A stretch of 64,000 nucleotides of DNA from Artemia franciscana (Eukaryota > Arthropoda > Branchiopoda > Anostraca > Artemiidae), in contig NW_027062616.1 in assembly GCF_032884065.1 (NCBI RefSeq), positions 496,001 to 560,000 of the forward strand. Reading direction: 5' to 3'. The notes beneath the pieces were generated by a model. It did no database searches, was not told the DNA's origin, and was given only the letters and a program-made list of their open reading frames with translations. Position 1 is the first letter of the stretch; each line of letters starts with the position of its first letter. This document shows, one piece after another, positions 31,385 through 41,760 of the stretch. The translations under genes and the position numbers were made by a program.

Positions 31385-33465
31385 ATTTCATGTGTATATG
31401 ATTTCAATACTTTAGTTTCCTGTCAAATTGTATGTAATACCATAATAATCTAAACAAGAAGAAAAGAAAAGCCAAATAATTAGGATTCATCCTTTGTCAG
31501 AATGGAAAACGGTAGTCTTATCGTAGCAGCTTCAATTAAGCCAGAAACCGAATGTTTGGGACTTACAGATGCTCACTGTCATTACAAATTTTGTCATCCC
31601 AAGTTGTCATCACAAGTTGTCATTGTCATCACAAATTTCTCAATAATAAAAAAAATATATTTAACATCAAAGTTATGCATATTTTATATTATAGCTCGAA
31701 AATAACAGCCGGTAGAGCAACTAGAAGATCTTCAACTTCGATGTCATTAACGAGTCTTCGGGCTGCAAAATAACACTATTCACTAGTATGAGAAGGTGAT
31801 CCTGGACTTCTAAACTTAAATTAAAATTGTACACCTAATCTAGGCCGTATCAAAGGGGTTTTAAGGGGTTTGATGCGTTTTTAAAGCTTTTTGGAATTGT
31901 TTGGAATACTTGATTCGGTTTGAAAACGGTGTTCGTTTCTAACCTTCAAAGACTTGTAAAACATTTTGTTTCTGTGTAATTTTTCATTTAAATTCATAAA
32001 TCAAATCGCTTAAGTAGAAGAAATTATCATAATTTCGTGAATTCCCCCCCCATTATCTCTTCCTCCCCTCCTCCTCTCTCTCTCTCCTCTTATATTTATT
32101 GTTTATGAGTAAATGTTTAAGTAGTATGTATATTTACCCCCTCCTCTACAGGCCACGAAGCCTTTGTAGGATCAGTGTAGTAGATTTGTTGTACATTGTT
32201 TGGTCAAAATATGTTTCGCTTTGTCTTATGAAAAACAGTTACAATTTACATGTAGTTTGAATTTAAATAGCCAGCTCAAATCTTCTTAAGTTATGACGGA
32301 TGAAGGTGTCATAACCGAATCTTTCAAACCTGACAAGTATGAAAGGAGTGGGAATTAGGAATAGAAAAAACTAATTCTTCTTCTTGCCCAAAATTTGGAC
32401 CGCATTTATCTGCGCAGGCACAAATTTCAAATAAATAATCTAACGGTTATAACCCTTTTGTAAATTATGAAATTTTATTTTGATTAAATTAAAATAGAGG
32501 GTGTAGTTGACAGTATAAAGCATATTGAATCCGAAATTATCATTTTTTCCCGTATCTTCATCGCAATTCCTTGAAAATAAAAGTAAGTAGACCGAATCTA
32601 GTTAATTTTGATATTTTTGTTTGTGATATTTTGTATTCAATTTGTTTTTATAAATGAGAATTTTGTTAATAGTGAAAGTTTTATTAATATTTGACTGAAA
32701 ATTTTTGGGATACAGGGGGGAGGGGCTAATGAAGCCAGACCCGCCACTGGTCAGATCCAACCTAAGCTTCGCCATAAAACGCGTTTCCGCCATACATATT
32801 ATAGCTAAAAGGTTTTTTCCCTGCCTTTTTGGTAAAAAATTCTTGATTTGCACAAATGCATTGCCAATAGTCTGTGAAAAATATTTGGTTTGGTCAAGAA
32901 TTTAATACGGAAGCTCTGAAATACAAACACTGAATTAAAACAAGATTCTATGATGTATCACAAACTAAATACAGAGCAAAAAAAGCCAACGGTTATTTAA
33001 AAGATGAAGTAATTCCCAGGTTTTATTTTAATACTTTAAATCCGTCTAACATCACGCTTCAAATCTACCAATATAAATCTCTGATCATTTTTTCTGTGTG
33101 CTTTTGTAATTTTCCAACCATTGTCTCGAACAATTTTAGACGATCCAGGACAATAGGTTTTTTAGTAAATATCACTCACAAGAATTGTGTTGGTACGGAA
33201 GAAAGCCAATCATGATGTAGTCGAATTAATATATAAAACTAAACACTCAAAAAACTAAACTACCGTACAAAACTGGATCAGTTAAATAACATCAGGATTC
33301 AACACAAATTTAACCATTAAATTTCAAAAATATACAATAAATCAAATAATTAATAGATTAAATAAGTTAAATTCATGAAATAATAAGCTAACAGGTAAGT
33401 ATAGCAGAATAATTCAGCAATTAGAAGATATGATAATGTGTTCCAATACACTTTTTCTTTCATAT
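31385..33465 (-). repeat. ~2.1-kb dispersed repeat, copy B (reverse of copy A)
   Basis: Reverse-complement relative of 10827-13112, collinear along its length with scattered substitutions and small indels. Anchors are ATGGAAAACGGTAGTCTTAT at 31502 (complement near 12999) and AACAAGATTCTATGATGTAT at 32939. A short run of TGTCATCACAAGTTGTCAT repeats (31575-31640) differs in length between copies. Both copies appear non-coding. The pair, ~18 kb apart, could pair in cis and favour inversion of the kinase region. Confidence 0.8.
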
Positions 33466-33610
33466 TTCTCTTATGTATTCTTACCTTGATTTTATTATCA
33501 TTATTTATCCATACCTTGATTATATTATTTTTTACTCTTCATTCCTTATATTTTTTTCCTTATACCTGAGGTCTGGTGGGCTTGGTCGTGGGGCGGAACT
33601 GCCATCCACC

Positions 33611-33853
33611 ATGAGTAAATCGACGATTTCTGTTAGTGGCCAGGCTGGTATCAACTCTTTGGGGGATCGTTTACTTGATTTACAAAATAATCCTTTAGAT
33701 ATTGTAAATATTATTAATAATTTAATTGGAAGTAGAAATCAGATGAATAATGATTATAGTTCGGCTTTTAAAAGAAAATATGTTTCGCAATTAAATGGTT
33801 CTGCCTCCTCTGAACCCCGTTTAGGATTATACATAACAGTTTTCTTCAAATAA
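33611..33853 (+). CDS. Small unknown ORF
   Basis: 80 codons from an ATG in a favourable context (CCACCATGAG) to TAA: MSKSTISVSGQAGINSLGDR, then LLDLQNNPLDIVNIINNLIG. The frame is open farther upstream but becomes hydrophobic, AT-driven translation. A pyrimidine-rich stretch with a possible AG at 33567-33569 (ACCTGAG) could make this a 3' exon. The composition (Ser/Asn/Asp/Leu with a mid Lys-Arg-Lys) looks protein-like and differs from the flanking repeats. It adjoins the end of repeat copy B and the Helitron cluster, so it may be a transposon ORF1-like product. No family was recognised. Confidence 0.35.
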   Translation: MSKSTISVSGQAGINSLGDRLLDLQNNPLDIVNIINNLIGSRNQMNNDYSSAFKRKYVSQLNGSASSEPRLGLYITVFFK

Positions 33854-34075
33854 ATTTATCCACAGACGAGTGACATCAATGTATTCTGACAATAGAAAAA
33901 TTTATCAAGAAATAATAACAATAGCCATATGTTTGACCTATACAGCAGTGGCATAAGAAATACAATTAATAATTCTATTTTTTATTCTGGTTAGTATTCC
34001 ATGCATGGTGAATTTTCGTTCAGTGCACCGCAAGGTCCATGTATCATATTCAACTAACTTCATGATTAAATATCT

Positions 34076-34167
34076 TTAATGACGTCACCGTCATAGCGAA
34101 AATGACGACAACTAACTTCATGACGTCAGTCGACACAGAAACATGACGTCACCTGACAGACAGACAA

Positions 34168-34203
<36 letters not shown>

Positions 34204-34350
34204 TAGATAGATATCCTATATATATATATATAAATAAGTTTTGTGTGTGTGTGTGTGTGTCTGCGTGTGTGTCTGTCGAGTGACGTCATGTTTGTGTGTC
34301 GACTGACGTCATGAAGTTAGTTGTCGTCATGTTTGTTATGACGATGGCGT
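34076..34350. mobile_element. Two Helitron-type 5' ends head to head across an AT microsatellite
   Basis: Left arm (34076-34165, ...ACATGACGTCACCTGACAGA) and right arm (34237-34350, GTGTGTCTGTCGAGTGACGT ...) are inverted copies rich in TGACGTCA. Between them are (TA)n (34171-34228) and the AAATAAGTTTTGTGTGTG motif. Similar AAATAAGTTGT(C/A) heads occur forward at 36823 and 38755, and reversed at about 39812-39835 and 40790-40810. Confidence 0.6.
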
Positions 34351-34418
34351 CATTAAAGGTGTTTAAGACATTCGTTCATGGAAAAATGTTTAATTGTAAA
34401 ATGACTTAAGAACCTACA

Positions 34419-34751
34419 ATGGTAACAGCCGAGGAAGCTGCTCAAAGAGTCTAAGCCAAAAAACTTGCTGCTGATAGAGAAAGTAAGAAAACAAAGCATG
34501 CTGAGGAATCACAAGAACAGCAAGAAAACAGGTTTGTGGCTGATAGAGAAATTAAGAAAAGAAAGCGTGCCGAGGAATCACAAGAACAGCAAGAAAAGGG
34601 GCTTGCGGCTAAAGAACGCAAAATCGCGCAGTTAGATGAAAATCCACCTGGACAGCGAGAGTCAAAACATATCAAAACTGAAAATGATAGCGATGATGAT
34701 TGGGTTTGGGATTTTGACTTGGATAAGGTCATCAATGCCTACCAGATTTAA
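34419..34751 (+). pseudogene. Helitron N-terminal repeat region, unit 1
   Basis: From ATG 34419 the frame reads EEAAQRV, a TAA stop (34452-34454), then KKLAADRESKKTKHAEESQE, a second ADREIKKRKRAEESQEQQEK repeat, and QLDENPPGQRESKHIKTEND, ending DSDDDWVWDFDLDKVINAYQ at TAA 34749-34751. Tandem 20-22-residue AEESQEQQE.LAADRE units are typical of the N-terminal charged region before the Helitron-like N domain in animal Helitrons. The acidic WVWDFDLDKV end recurs in every copy of this cluster. No Rep or helicase core follows directly; the sequence passes into an A-rich stretch and a minisatellite. The copy is non-functional. Confidence 0.6.
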
Positions 34752-34864
34752 GTTTAAAAAGCAAAGGTTCGGCAATATGTACTTCATAGTAACGCTGAAA
34801 AATAAAGAAGAAAAAGAAAACTGAAATAAGGTAAAAAACTAAATAAAAAAACTAAAAAGAAAAA

Positions 34865-35265
34865 ACACTCAAAGAGAAATTACAGACCGGGACACAAATG
34901 ACGACGGAGAAAGAGGAAATATAAATGACGACCGAGAACCTCAAAGAGAAATTACAGACTGGGACACCCAGACACAAATCACGACCGGGACACAGGGAAT
35001 ATAAATGACCACCGGGACACAGGGACAAAACTACAACGGGGACGCCAGGGGCACAGATGGGATATATAAATGACGAACGGGACACAGGGATTTTTCAAAT
35101 AGAAATTACAGACCGGAATACAAAAGACGACTGGGACACCGGGACACAGGGAATATAAATGACGATCGGGACACTCAAAGAGAAATTACAAATTGGGACA
35201 CCCAGACACAAATTACGACCGGGACACAGGGAATATAAATGACGACCAGGACACAGGGAAACATC
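34865..35265 (+). repeat. GGGACAC minisatellite, block 1
   Basis: Imperfect repeats of GACCGGGACACAGGGAATAT and AAATGACGACCGGGACAC, interspersed with CAAAGAGAAATTACAGAC. The block is GC-richer than its surroundings. Minus-strand frames made of CPGRHLYSLCPG-like units are translations of the repeat, not proteins. Confidence 0.9.
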
Positions 35266-35408
35266 AATAGAATAATAAGGTATAGATCTGAATACAGATT
35301 GTTTTTCCCATGGACAATTAAATATTGTATGTTCAAGAGTCACCTGACAACCTGAAAATCTCTTTATATGCACAGACAATGGGACAGCAAAGAATATTGT
35401 ATATTCGC
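35264..35408 (+). pseudogene. Helitron helicase C-terminal tail, copy 1
   Basis: In shifting frames: GIDLNTDCFSHGQL, then the VACSRV block and a CTDN...AKNIVYSH end, the last motif region of the Pif1-like Helitron helicase. This copy is damaged (ATATTGT where the others have ATGTTGC). It ends at TATTCGCAT and is fused without a gap to the N-terminal GCCGAGGAATCACAA repeat. Confidence 0.7.
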
Positions 35409-35668
35409 ATAGCGTGCCGAGGAATCACAAAAATAGCAAGAAAACAGGCTTGCGACTGAAAGAGAAAGTAAGAAAAGAAAGGGTGCGAAGGAGTCACAAG
35501 AACAGCAAGAAAATAGGCTTGCGGCTAAATAACGCCAAACCTTGTAGTTAGATGAAAATCCACCTGGACAGCGAGAGTCAAAACATATCAATACTGTAAA
35601 TGATAGCGATGATGATTGGGTTTGGGATTTTGACTTGGATAAGGTCATCAATGCCTACCAGATTTAAG
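35409..35668 (+). pseudogene. Helitron N-terminal repeat region, unit 2
   Basis: Two AEESQEQQ-type repeats with several stops (for example in GGCTAAATAACGCC), then QRESKHI and DSDDDWVWDFDLDKVINAYQ, ending TAA. It is the same structure as unit 1 but more decayed. It begins inside the copied junction with the helicase tail. Confidence 0.6.
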
Positions 35669-35799
35669 TTAAAAAAAACAAAGGTTCGGCGATATGTTCT
35701 TCATAGTGACGCTGAAAAATAAAGAAGAAAAAGAAAACTGAAAAAAGAAAAAAGGTAAAAAACTAAAAAAAAAATAAAAAGAAAAAATATTCAAAGAGA

Positions 35800-36040
35800 A
35801 ATTACAGACCGGGACACAAATGACGACCGGGACACATTGAATATAAATAACGACCGGGACAAAGGCATCTTTCGGATAGAAATTACAGACCGGGACGCAA
35901 ATGACGACCAGGACACCGGGACACAGGGAACATAAATGAAGACCGGGACATTCAAAGAGAAATTACAAACTGGGACACCGGGACACAAATGACCACCGGG
36001 ACACGGGGAATATAAATGACGACCGGGACACAGGGACACA
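35800..36040 (+). repeat. GGGACAC minisatellite, block 2
   Basis: Same repeat family as block 1 (ACGACCGGGACACATTGAAT ... ACACCGGGACACAGGGAACA). Ends at the next helicase tail. Confidence 0.9.
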
Positions 36041-36215
36041 TCATTAGAACAATGAGGTATAGATCTGAATACGGATTGTTTTTCCCATGGACAATTATAT
36101 GTTGCATGTTCAAGAGTCAGTAAACCTGACAATCTATTTATGTGCACAGACAATGAAACAGCGAAGAATGTTGTATATTCGCATGTATTTTACGTAGTTA
36201 AAAACATATATTTAT
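36041..36215 (+). pseudogene. Helitron helicase C-terminal tail, copy 2 (best kept)
   Basis: Reads GIDLNTDCFSHGQLYVACSR then VSKPDNLFMCTDNETAKNVV and YSHVFYV without interruption from about 36056 to 36193. This is the C-terminal end of a Pif1-family Helitron helicase (the FSHGQLYVA.SRV box). A TGA lies just before GIDL. Directly upstream is minisatellite instead of the helicase core, so this is a tail only. It shows what the other, more damaged tails derive from. Confidence 0.8.
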
Positions 36216-36227
36216 ATCTATCTCTAT

Positions 36228-36345
36228 TCACAAGTGGGACACAGGGACACAACTACAATGGTGCGTAACTAATATGGCGCGTAACGATTTACGCACGCAG
36301 GGGGGCTTGGGGGGGTGTGAAGTGCCCCACCAACTAGGTGTTGGG
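36228..36345 (+). mobile_element. Helitron 3' end region with hairpin and CTAG, copy 1
   Basis: After TAATATGGCGCGTAACGATT and a G-rich stretch comes a hairpin (GGGGTGT-GAA-GTGCCCC, 36312-36328), then ACCAA and CTAG (36334-36337). Helitrons end in a short hairpin about ten bases before CTRR. Soon after, GCGCGAAGTG joins directly to CTAAGTTGTCTGTCTGTTAT, a 5'-end-like sequence, suggesting head-to-tail joining. Confidence 0.65.
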
Positions 36346-36920
36346 GTGGCGCGAAGTGCTAAGTTGTCTGTCTGTTATGTCTCTTACACTTTGTCTGTTA
36401 TGCCAGATTATATCTTCTATATATATAAAGAAAAAAAACTAAAATGTAAAAACTGGAAATAACCTAAAAAGAAAAAACGTAAAAAAATTAAAAAAATAAA
36501 AAACTAAAAAGAAAAAAAACTAAAAAATAAAAAAAAAACTAAAAAAAGAAACAGCTAAAAAAAACTGGGAGTTACACAAATATTTCAATATATTTTGACA
36601 ATAGATTAAAGTAATTCGAAAACCTTAAAACAAATAACCCAAATTTTGAGGTTTAATATAAATTGTTGGAGCTTTAGCATGCTTGGCACGTAAAGATTTT
36701 TCCCTAGTGTCAATGTTAGAATGAACATTGACAAATTAAAGAAAACAAATCAGTAAAAAGAAGAAACTAAAAATAAGAAAAACTCAAAAAGAAAAAAAAA
36801 ACTAAAGAAGAAATTGTATCTATGTATATATAAATAAGTTGTAGATATGCAAGTTTGTTTGTGGGTTTGCATTTGACGTCATTATAAGTATATAATGCTT
36901 TGTATATGACGTCAAAATAA
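36346..36920 (+). mobile_element. Helitron 5' ends and shared A-rich spacer
   Basis: AAGTTGTCTGTCTGTTATGT begins at 36363. The block at 36562-36745 (GGAGTTACACAAATATTTCA ... GTCAATGTTAGAATGAACAT) is repeated at 38500-38665 and, reversed, at about 39985-40135 and 40480-40640. TCTATGTATATATAAATAAG (36823) starts a second head with TGACGTCA motifs. Much of the rest is A-rich AAAACTAAAAAG sequence. Confidence 0.55.
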
Positions 36921-36964
36921 AATTACACTACAGACCGGGACACAAATGACGACCGGGATACAGG

Positions 36965-37185
36965 AATGACGACAAATGACGACAATGGGACAGCAAAGAA
37001 TGTTGTATATTCGCACAGCGTGCCGAGGAATCACAAGAACAGCAAGAAAACAGGCTTGCAACTGAAAGAGAAAGTAAGAAAAGAAAGCGAAAAAGAAAGA
37101 ATTGGGAAGAAAAAGAAAAAGCGATGATGATTGGGTTTGGGATTTTGACTTGGATAAGGTCATATATGCCTACCAGATTTAAAGT
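36965..37185 (+). pseudogene. Helitron helicase-tail/N-terminal junction, unit 3
   Basis: GACAATGGGACAGCAAAGAA (end of the helicase tail) runs through TATATTCGCACAGC into CGTGCCGAGGAATCACAAGA, the N-terminal repeat, and on to WVWDFDLDKVI...AYQI. This is the same fusion as at 35.4 kb, so the junction was copied after it formed. The repeat region is shortened by a deletion inside GAAAAAGAAAAAGCG. Confidence 0.6.
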
Positions 37186-37309
37186 GAAAAAAACAAAGGT
37201 TTGGCGATATGTACTTCATAGTGACGCTGAAAAATAAAAAAGAAAAAGAAAACTGAAAAAAGAAAAAAGATAAAAAACTAAAAAACAACTAAAAAGAAAA
37301 AACACTCAA

Positions 37310-37712
37310 AGAGAAATTACAGACCGGGACACAAATGACGACCGAGACAGAGGGAATATAAATGACGACCGGGAATCTCAAAGAAAAATTACAGACTGGG
37401 ACACCCTGACACAAATCACAACCGGGACACAGGGAATATAAATGACAACCGGGAGACAGGGACACAACTACAACGGGGACGCCGGGGGCACAGGCGGGAT
37501 ATATAAATGACGACCGGGACACAGGGATTGTTCGAATAGAAATTACAGACCGGGACACCGGGACACAAATGACGACCGGGACATCGGGACACAGGGAATA
37601 TAAATGAAGACCGGGACACTCAAAGAGAAATTACAAACTGGGATACCGGGACACAAATGACCACCGGGACACAGGGAATATAAATGACAACCAGGAAACA
37701 GGGACACATCAT
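37310..37712 (+). repeat. GGGACAC minisatellite, block 3
   Basis: Same family as blocks 1 and 2, with the order of variants closely matching block 1 (CAAAGAGAAATTACAGACC, then ACAACTACAACGGGGACGCC). This indicates a larger duplication that took in the block. Confidence 0.9.
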
Positions 37713-37870
37713 TAGAATAATGAGGTATAGATCTGAATACGGATTGTTTTTTCCATGGACAATTATATGTTGCATGATCAAGAGTCAGTAAACCTGGCAA
37801 TCTATTTATATGCACAGACAATGGGACAGCGAAGAATGTTGTATATTCGCATTTTTTACGTAGTTAAAAA
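37713..37870 (+). pseudogene. Helitron helicase C-terminal tail, copy 3
   Basis: GGTATAGATCTGAATACGGA followed by the CFSHGQL-type region (one extra T shifts the frame) and AATGTTGTATATTCGCAT. It is nearly identical to the 36.05-kb copy and is followed by the same 3' end region. Confidence 0.75.
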
Positions 37871-37889
37871 CATATATTTATATCTATCT

Positions 37890-38040
37890 CTATTCACAAG
37901 TGGGACACAGGGACACAACTACAATGGCGCGTAACTAATATGGCGTGTAACGACTTACGCTCGCAGGGGGGCTTGGGGGGCGCGAAGCGCCCCACCAACT
38001 AGGTGTTGGGGTGGCGCGAAGTGCGACCCCAACAGTTAGT
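37890..38040 (+). mobile_element. Helitron 3' end with two hairpins, copy 2
   Basis: A perfect hairpin GGGGCGC-GAA-GCGCCCC (37977-37993) is followed by ACCAACTAG (37994-38002). A second, imperfect hairpin GGGGTGGCGCGAAGTGCGAC (38009-38028), continuing CCC, is followed by AACAGTTAG and T (38040). Either CTAG at 38002 or TTAG at 38039 could be the terminus. The T after the second fits the A/T target preference, so I favour it with a C-to-T change in CTAG. Confidence 0.65.
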
Positions 38041-38864
<824 letters not shown>

Positions 38865-39600
38865 CAGGCCGGGACAGCGGGACACAAATGACGACCAGGA
38901 CACAGGGAATATAAATGACTACCGGGACTCTCAAAGAGAAATTACAGACCAGGACACCGGGACACAAATGGCGACCGGGATAACGGGAGAGAGGGAATAT
39001 AAATGACGACCAGGACACTCAAAGAGAGACCACAGACTGGGATACCGGGACACAAATGACGACCGGGACAGAGGGAATATAAATGACGACCAGGACACAG
39101 GGACACAACTACAACGGGGATGCCGGGGCACAGGGGGATACATAAATGACGACGGGGACACAGGGAATGTTCGATTAGCAATCACTATCAACAAAGCTCA
39201 AGGACAATCGTTAGAAAAATGCGGTATAGATCTGAATACGGATTGTTTTCCCATGGACAATTACCGGGACACAGGGAATATAAATGACGACCAGGACACT
39301 CAAAAAGAAATTACAGACCGGGACACCGGAACACAAATGACCACCAGGACAAAAATGACGACCTGGATACCGGGACATAGGAAATATAAATGACGACCGC
39401 TACAAATGACGACCGGGACAAAAATAACGACCGGGACACCGAGACACAGGGAATATAAATGACGACCGTGACACTCAAAGAGAAATTACAGACTGGGACA
39501 CCGGGACACAAATGAAGACCGGGACACATGGAAAGAACAACATTGGGGATGCCGGGTAGGCATAGGGGGATATATAAATGACGCCGGCGACACAGGGAAT
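38865..39600 (+). repeat. GGGACAC minisatellite, blocks 4 and 5
   Basis: Two blocks (38865-39165 and 39265-39600) of CCGGGACACAAATGACGACC-type repeats separated by a helicase tail (39169-39263). Reading frames on the minus strand in it are repeat translations. Confidence 0.9.
39169..39263 (+). pseudogene. Helitron helicase tail, copy 4 (includes INKAQGQ motif)
   Basis: VRLAITINKAQGQSLEKCGI then DLNTDC, the motif V/VI region of Pif1-like Helitron helicases (TINKAQGQS), ending in the CFSHGQL area with one T missing. It is the longest conserved upstream piece among these tails and confirms the family. It is cut off on both sides by minisatellite. Confidence 0.8.
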
Positions 39601-39705
39601 GTTCGATTAGCAATCACCATCAGCAAAGCTCAAGGGCAATCATTAGAATAATGAGGTATAGATCTGAATACAGATTGTTTTTCCCATGGACAATCATATG
39701 ATCGA
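39600..39705 (+). pseudogene. Helitron helicase tail, copy 5
   Basis: Again VRLAITI.KAQGQSLE, with a stop just before GIDLNTDCF. The tail is interrupted at CCATGGACAATCATATGATC and joined to a reversed TGACGTCA-rich head. Same origin as copy 4. Confidence 0.7.
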
Positions 39706-40178
39706 CAAACAACTTCATGATGGAATAATACTACATCCTTATAATGACGTCAGTCGACAAACATGACATCAGTCGACACACAAACATGACGTCAGTCAAC
39801 AGACATACAACTTATTTTTATTCTATAGATATAGATATAGTTTCTATTTTAGTTTTTAGTTTTTTTTAGTTTTGCAACTTTTTAGTTTTTTTTTACTTTT
39901 TTTTCATTTTAGTTTTTTACCTTTTTATGGCACTTGGTATTAACCAAATGACATATAGCAATCGCAAATTCTGTCGGTCAATGTTCATTCTAACATTGAC
40001 AGTTGGAAAAATCTTGACTAGCCAAGCATGCTAAAGCTCAACAATTTATAATAAACCTCAATAATTCAAGTATCTGTTTTAAGGTTTTCGAATTACTTTA
40101 ATCTATTGTCAAAATATTTTGAAATATTTATGCATTTCCCAGTTTTTACATATTTAGTTTCAGTTTTCTTTTTCTTCT
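39706..40178 (-). mobile_element. Reversed Helitron head and shared spacer
   Basis: 39740-39835 is a reversed TGACGTCA head ending in ATACAACTTATTTTTATTCT. 39921-39990 carries the TTTTTATGGCACTTGGTATT sequence also found reversed at 6.65 kb. 39985-40135 is the reversed AACATTGACA...TTTTGACAATAG spacer. It belongs to a copy transcribed from right to left. Confidence 0.55.
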
Positions 40179-40520
40179 TTATTTTTCAAACGTAAATACA
40201 TATCGCCGAACCTTTGTTTTTTTAACTAAAATCTGGTAGTCATTGATGACTTTATCCAAGTCAAAATCCCAAACCCAATCATCATCGCTATCATTTTCAG
40301 TTTTGATATGTTTTGACTCTCGCTGTCCAGGTCGATCTTCATCTAATTGTGCGGTTTTGCGTTCTTTAGCCACAAGCCTTTTGGTATTAACTCTTTGAGC
40401 AGCTTCTTCGGCTCTTTCTTCTGTTTTAGGATTTGGTAACATTCTATCTTTTTCAATGTTTTTCAATTTGTCAATTTTCATTCTATAACATTGACAGTTG
40501 GAAAAATCTTCACGTGCCAA
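40179..40520 (-). pseudogene. Helitron N-terminal region, reverse copy
   Basis: The minus-strand frame of 113 codons contains KLKNIEKDRMLPNPKTEERA, then EEAAQRVNTKRLVAKERKTA, QLDEDRPGQRESKHIKTEND and DSDDDWVWDFDLDKVINDYQ. Here EEAAQRV is joined directly to LVAKERK, so the AEESQEQQ repeats are reduced to about one. The frame is open for its whole length, better than the plus-strand copies. It has no Rep or helicase domain. Whether the product is made is unknown. Confidence 0.55.
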
Positions 40521-41160
40521 GCTTGTAAAAGTTCAAAAACTTATAATAAACCTCAAATTTTAAGTATCTGTTTTAAGGTTTTCGAATTATTTTAATCGAT
40601 TGTCAAAATATTTCGAAATATTTAAGCAATTCCCAGTTTTTACATTTTAGTTTGTTTTCTTTTTCTTCTTTATTTTTCAGACGTCATATGCAAACCCTCA
40701 ACACAAAAATACATACAACTAATTTTTATATATATAGAAGATAGAATCTGGCGTAACAGACATAGTGTAACAGACATAACACACAAACAACTTATTCTTA
40801 TATAGATAGAAGATTAGCTTAAGTGAACTTGATATCATATTTATTTGCAAAATATTACATTGACAGATTATAATGTTCACAAAGGAAATTTTTCTTAAGT
40901 TTTTAGTCAATGTAATAAATATTACATTGACAAATTGATTTGTTCACAATGGAAATTTATTAAAGTTTTATTAAGTGTTTTTCATGGGGTTCCAGTTTCC
41001 TGTGCTGGAATTGCAACCTGGTAACTTGGGATTCCAAAGTCTTTAGCCATTGGGATTCTAGTTTCTTGTGCAGGCATAGAAACCTAGAAACTCATTAAAA
41101 AGCATGGAGAATTAGAAATGGTTAAGAGAAGATGATAAGCATAACAACTTTTATTCTAAG
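40521..41160 (-). mobile_element. Reversed Helitron spacer and 5' end; then non-coding
   Basis: The spacer block is repeated again (about 40480-40640 reversed). At 40730-40810 the reversed head reads (minus strand) TCTATCTATATAAGAATAAG then TTGTTTGTGTGTTATGTC, the likely 5' end of the right-to-left copy. A 40-bp repeat of ATATTACATTGACA...TTGTTCACAA(T/A)GGAAAT lies at 40852-40965. Nothing coding is present. Confidence 0.5.
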
Positions 41161-41189
41161 AAGAAATAGAAAGTAATACTGGGAAACGG

Positions 41190-41760
41190 AAGTTTGCCAA
41201 AAAAATGCCGTAAAAAAAGACAATGCTGCAGAAAAAGAAAATACTGCTGAAAAAGAAAAGGCTGCAACAATAGAAAATATTGTAGAAAAATAAAATACTG
41301 CAGGAAAAGAAAATCCTGTAGAAAAAGAAAATGCTATAAAAAATAAAATGCTCAAGCAAACGAAAATGCTGCGGAAGTAGAATATCATGCTGAATAACAA
41401 AAATTTGCAGAAAAAAAAGAAAAAAAATATTATATAAAAATGAAAAGCTGCGGAAGAAGAAAATACCGCTGAAAAAGAAAACATTACAGAAAAAGAAAAA
41501 GCTGCAGGGAGAAAAAAGGCTGCTGGAAATGAAAAATGCTATGCAAAGAAAAAATGCCTTAGAAAAAAAAAACAGTAGAAAAATAAAATGCTATAGAAAA
41601 AGGAAATACTCCTGAAAATGAAAATGCTGCAGAAATTGAAATAATGTTAAAAAACGAAAGTTTGCATTAAAAGTAACATGCTGCAGAAAAAAAATGTTGT
41701 AGAAAAAGATAATGCTATAGAAAAAGACAATGCTCCAGAAAAGGAAAAGGATTCATATCA
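41190..41760 (+). repeat. Coding-like minisatellite (Glu-Lys-Glu-Asn-Ala-Ala)
   Basis: Imperfect ~18-bp repeats GAAAAAGAAAATGCTGCAGA. In one plus frame these read EKENTAEKEKAATIENIVEK before a stop, and further patches read the same way in shifting frames. The pattern suggests a former low-complexity charged coding repeat, now broken. The hydrophobic minus-strand frame of 120 codons is its mirror. Confidence 0.75.
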
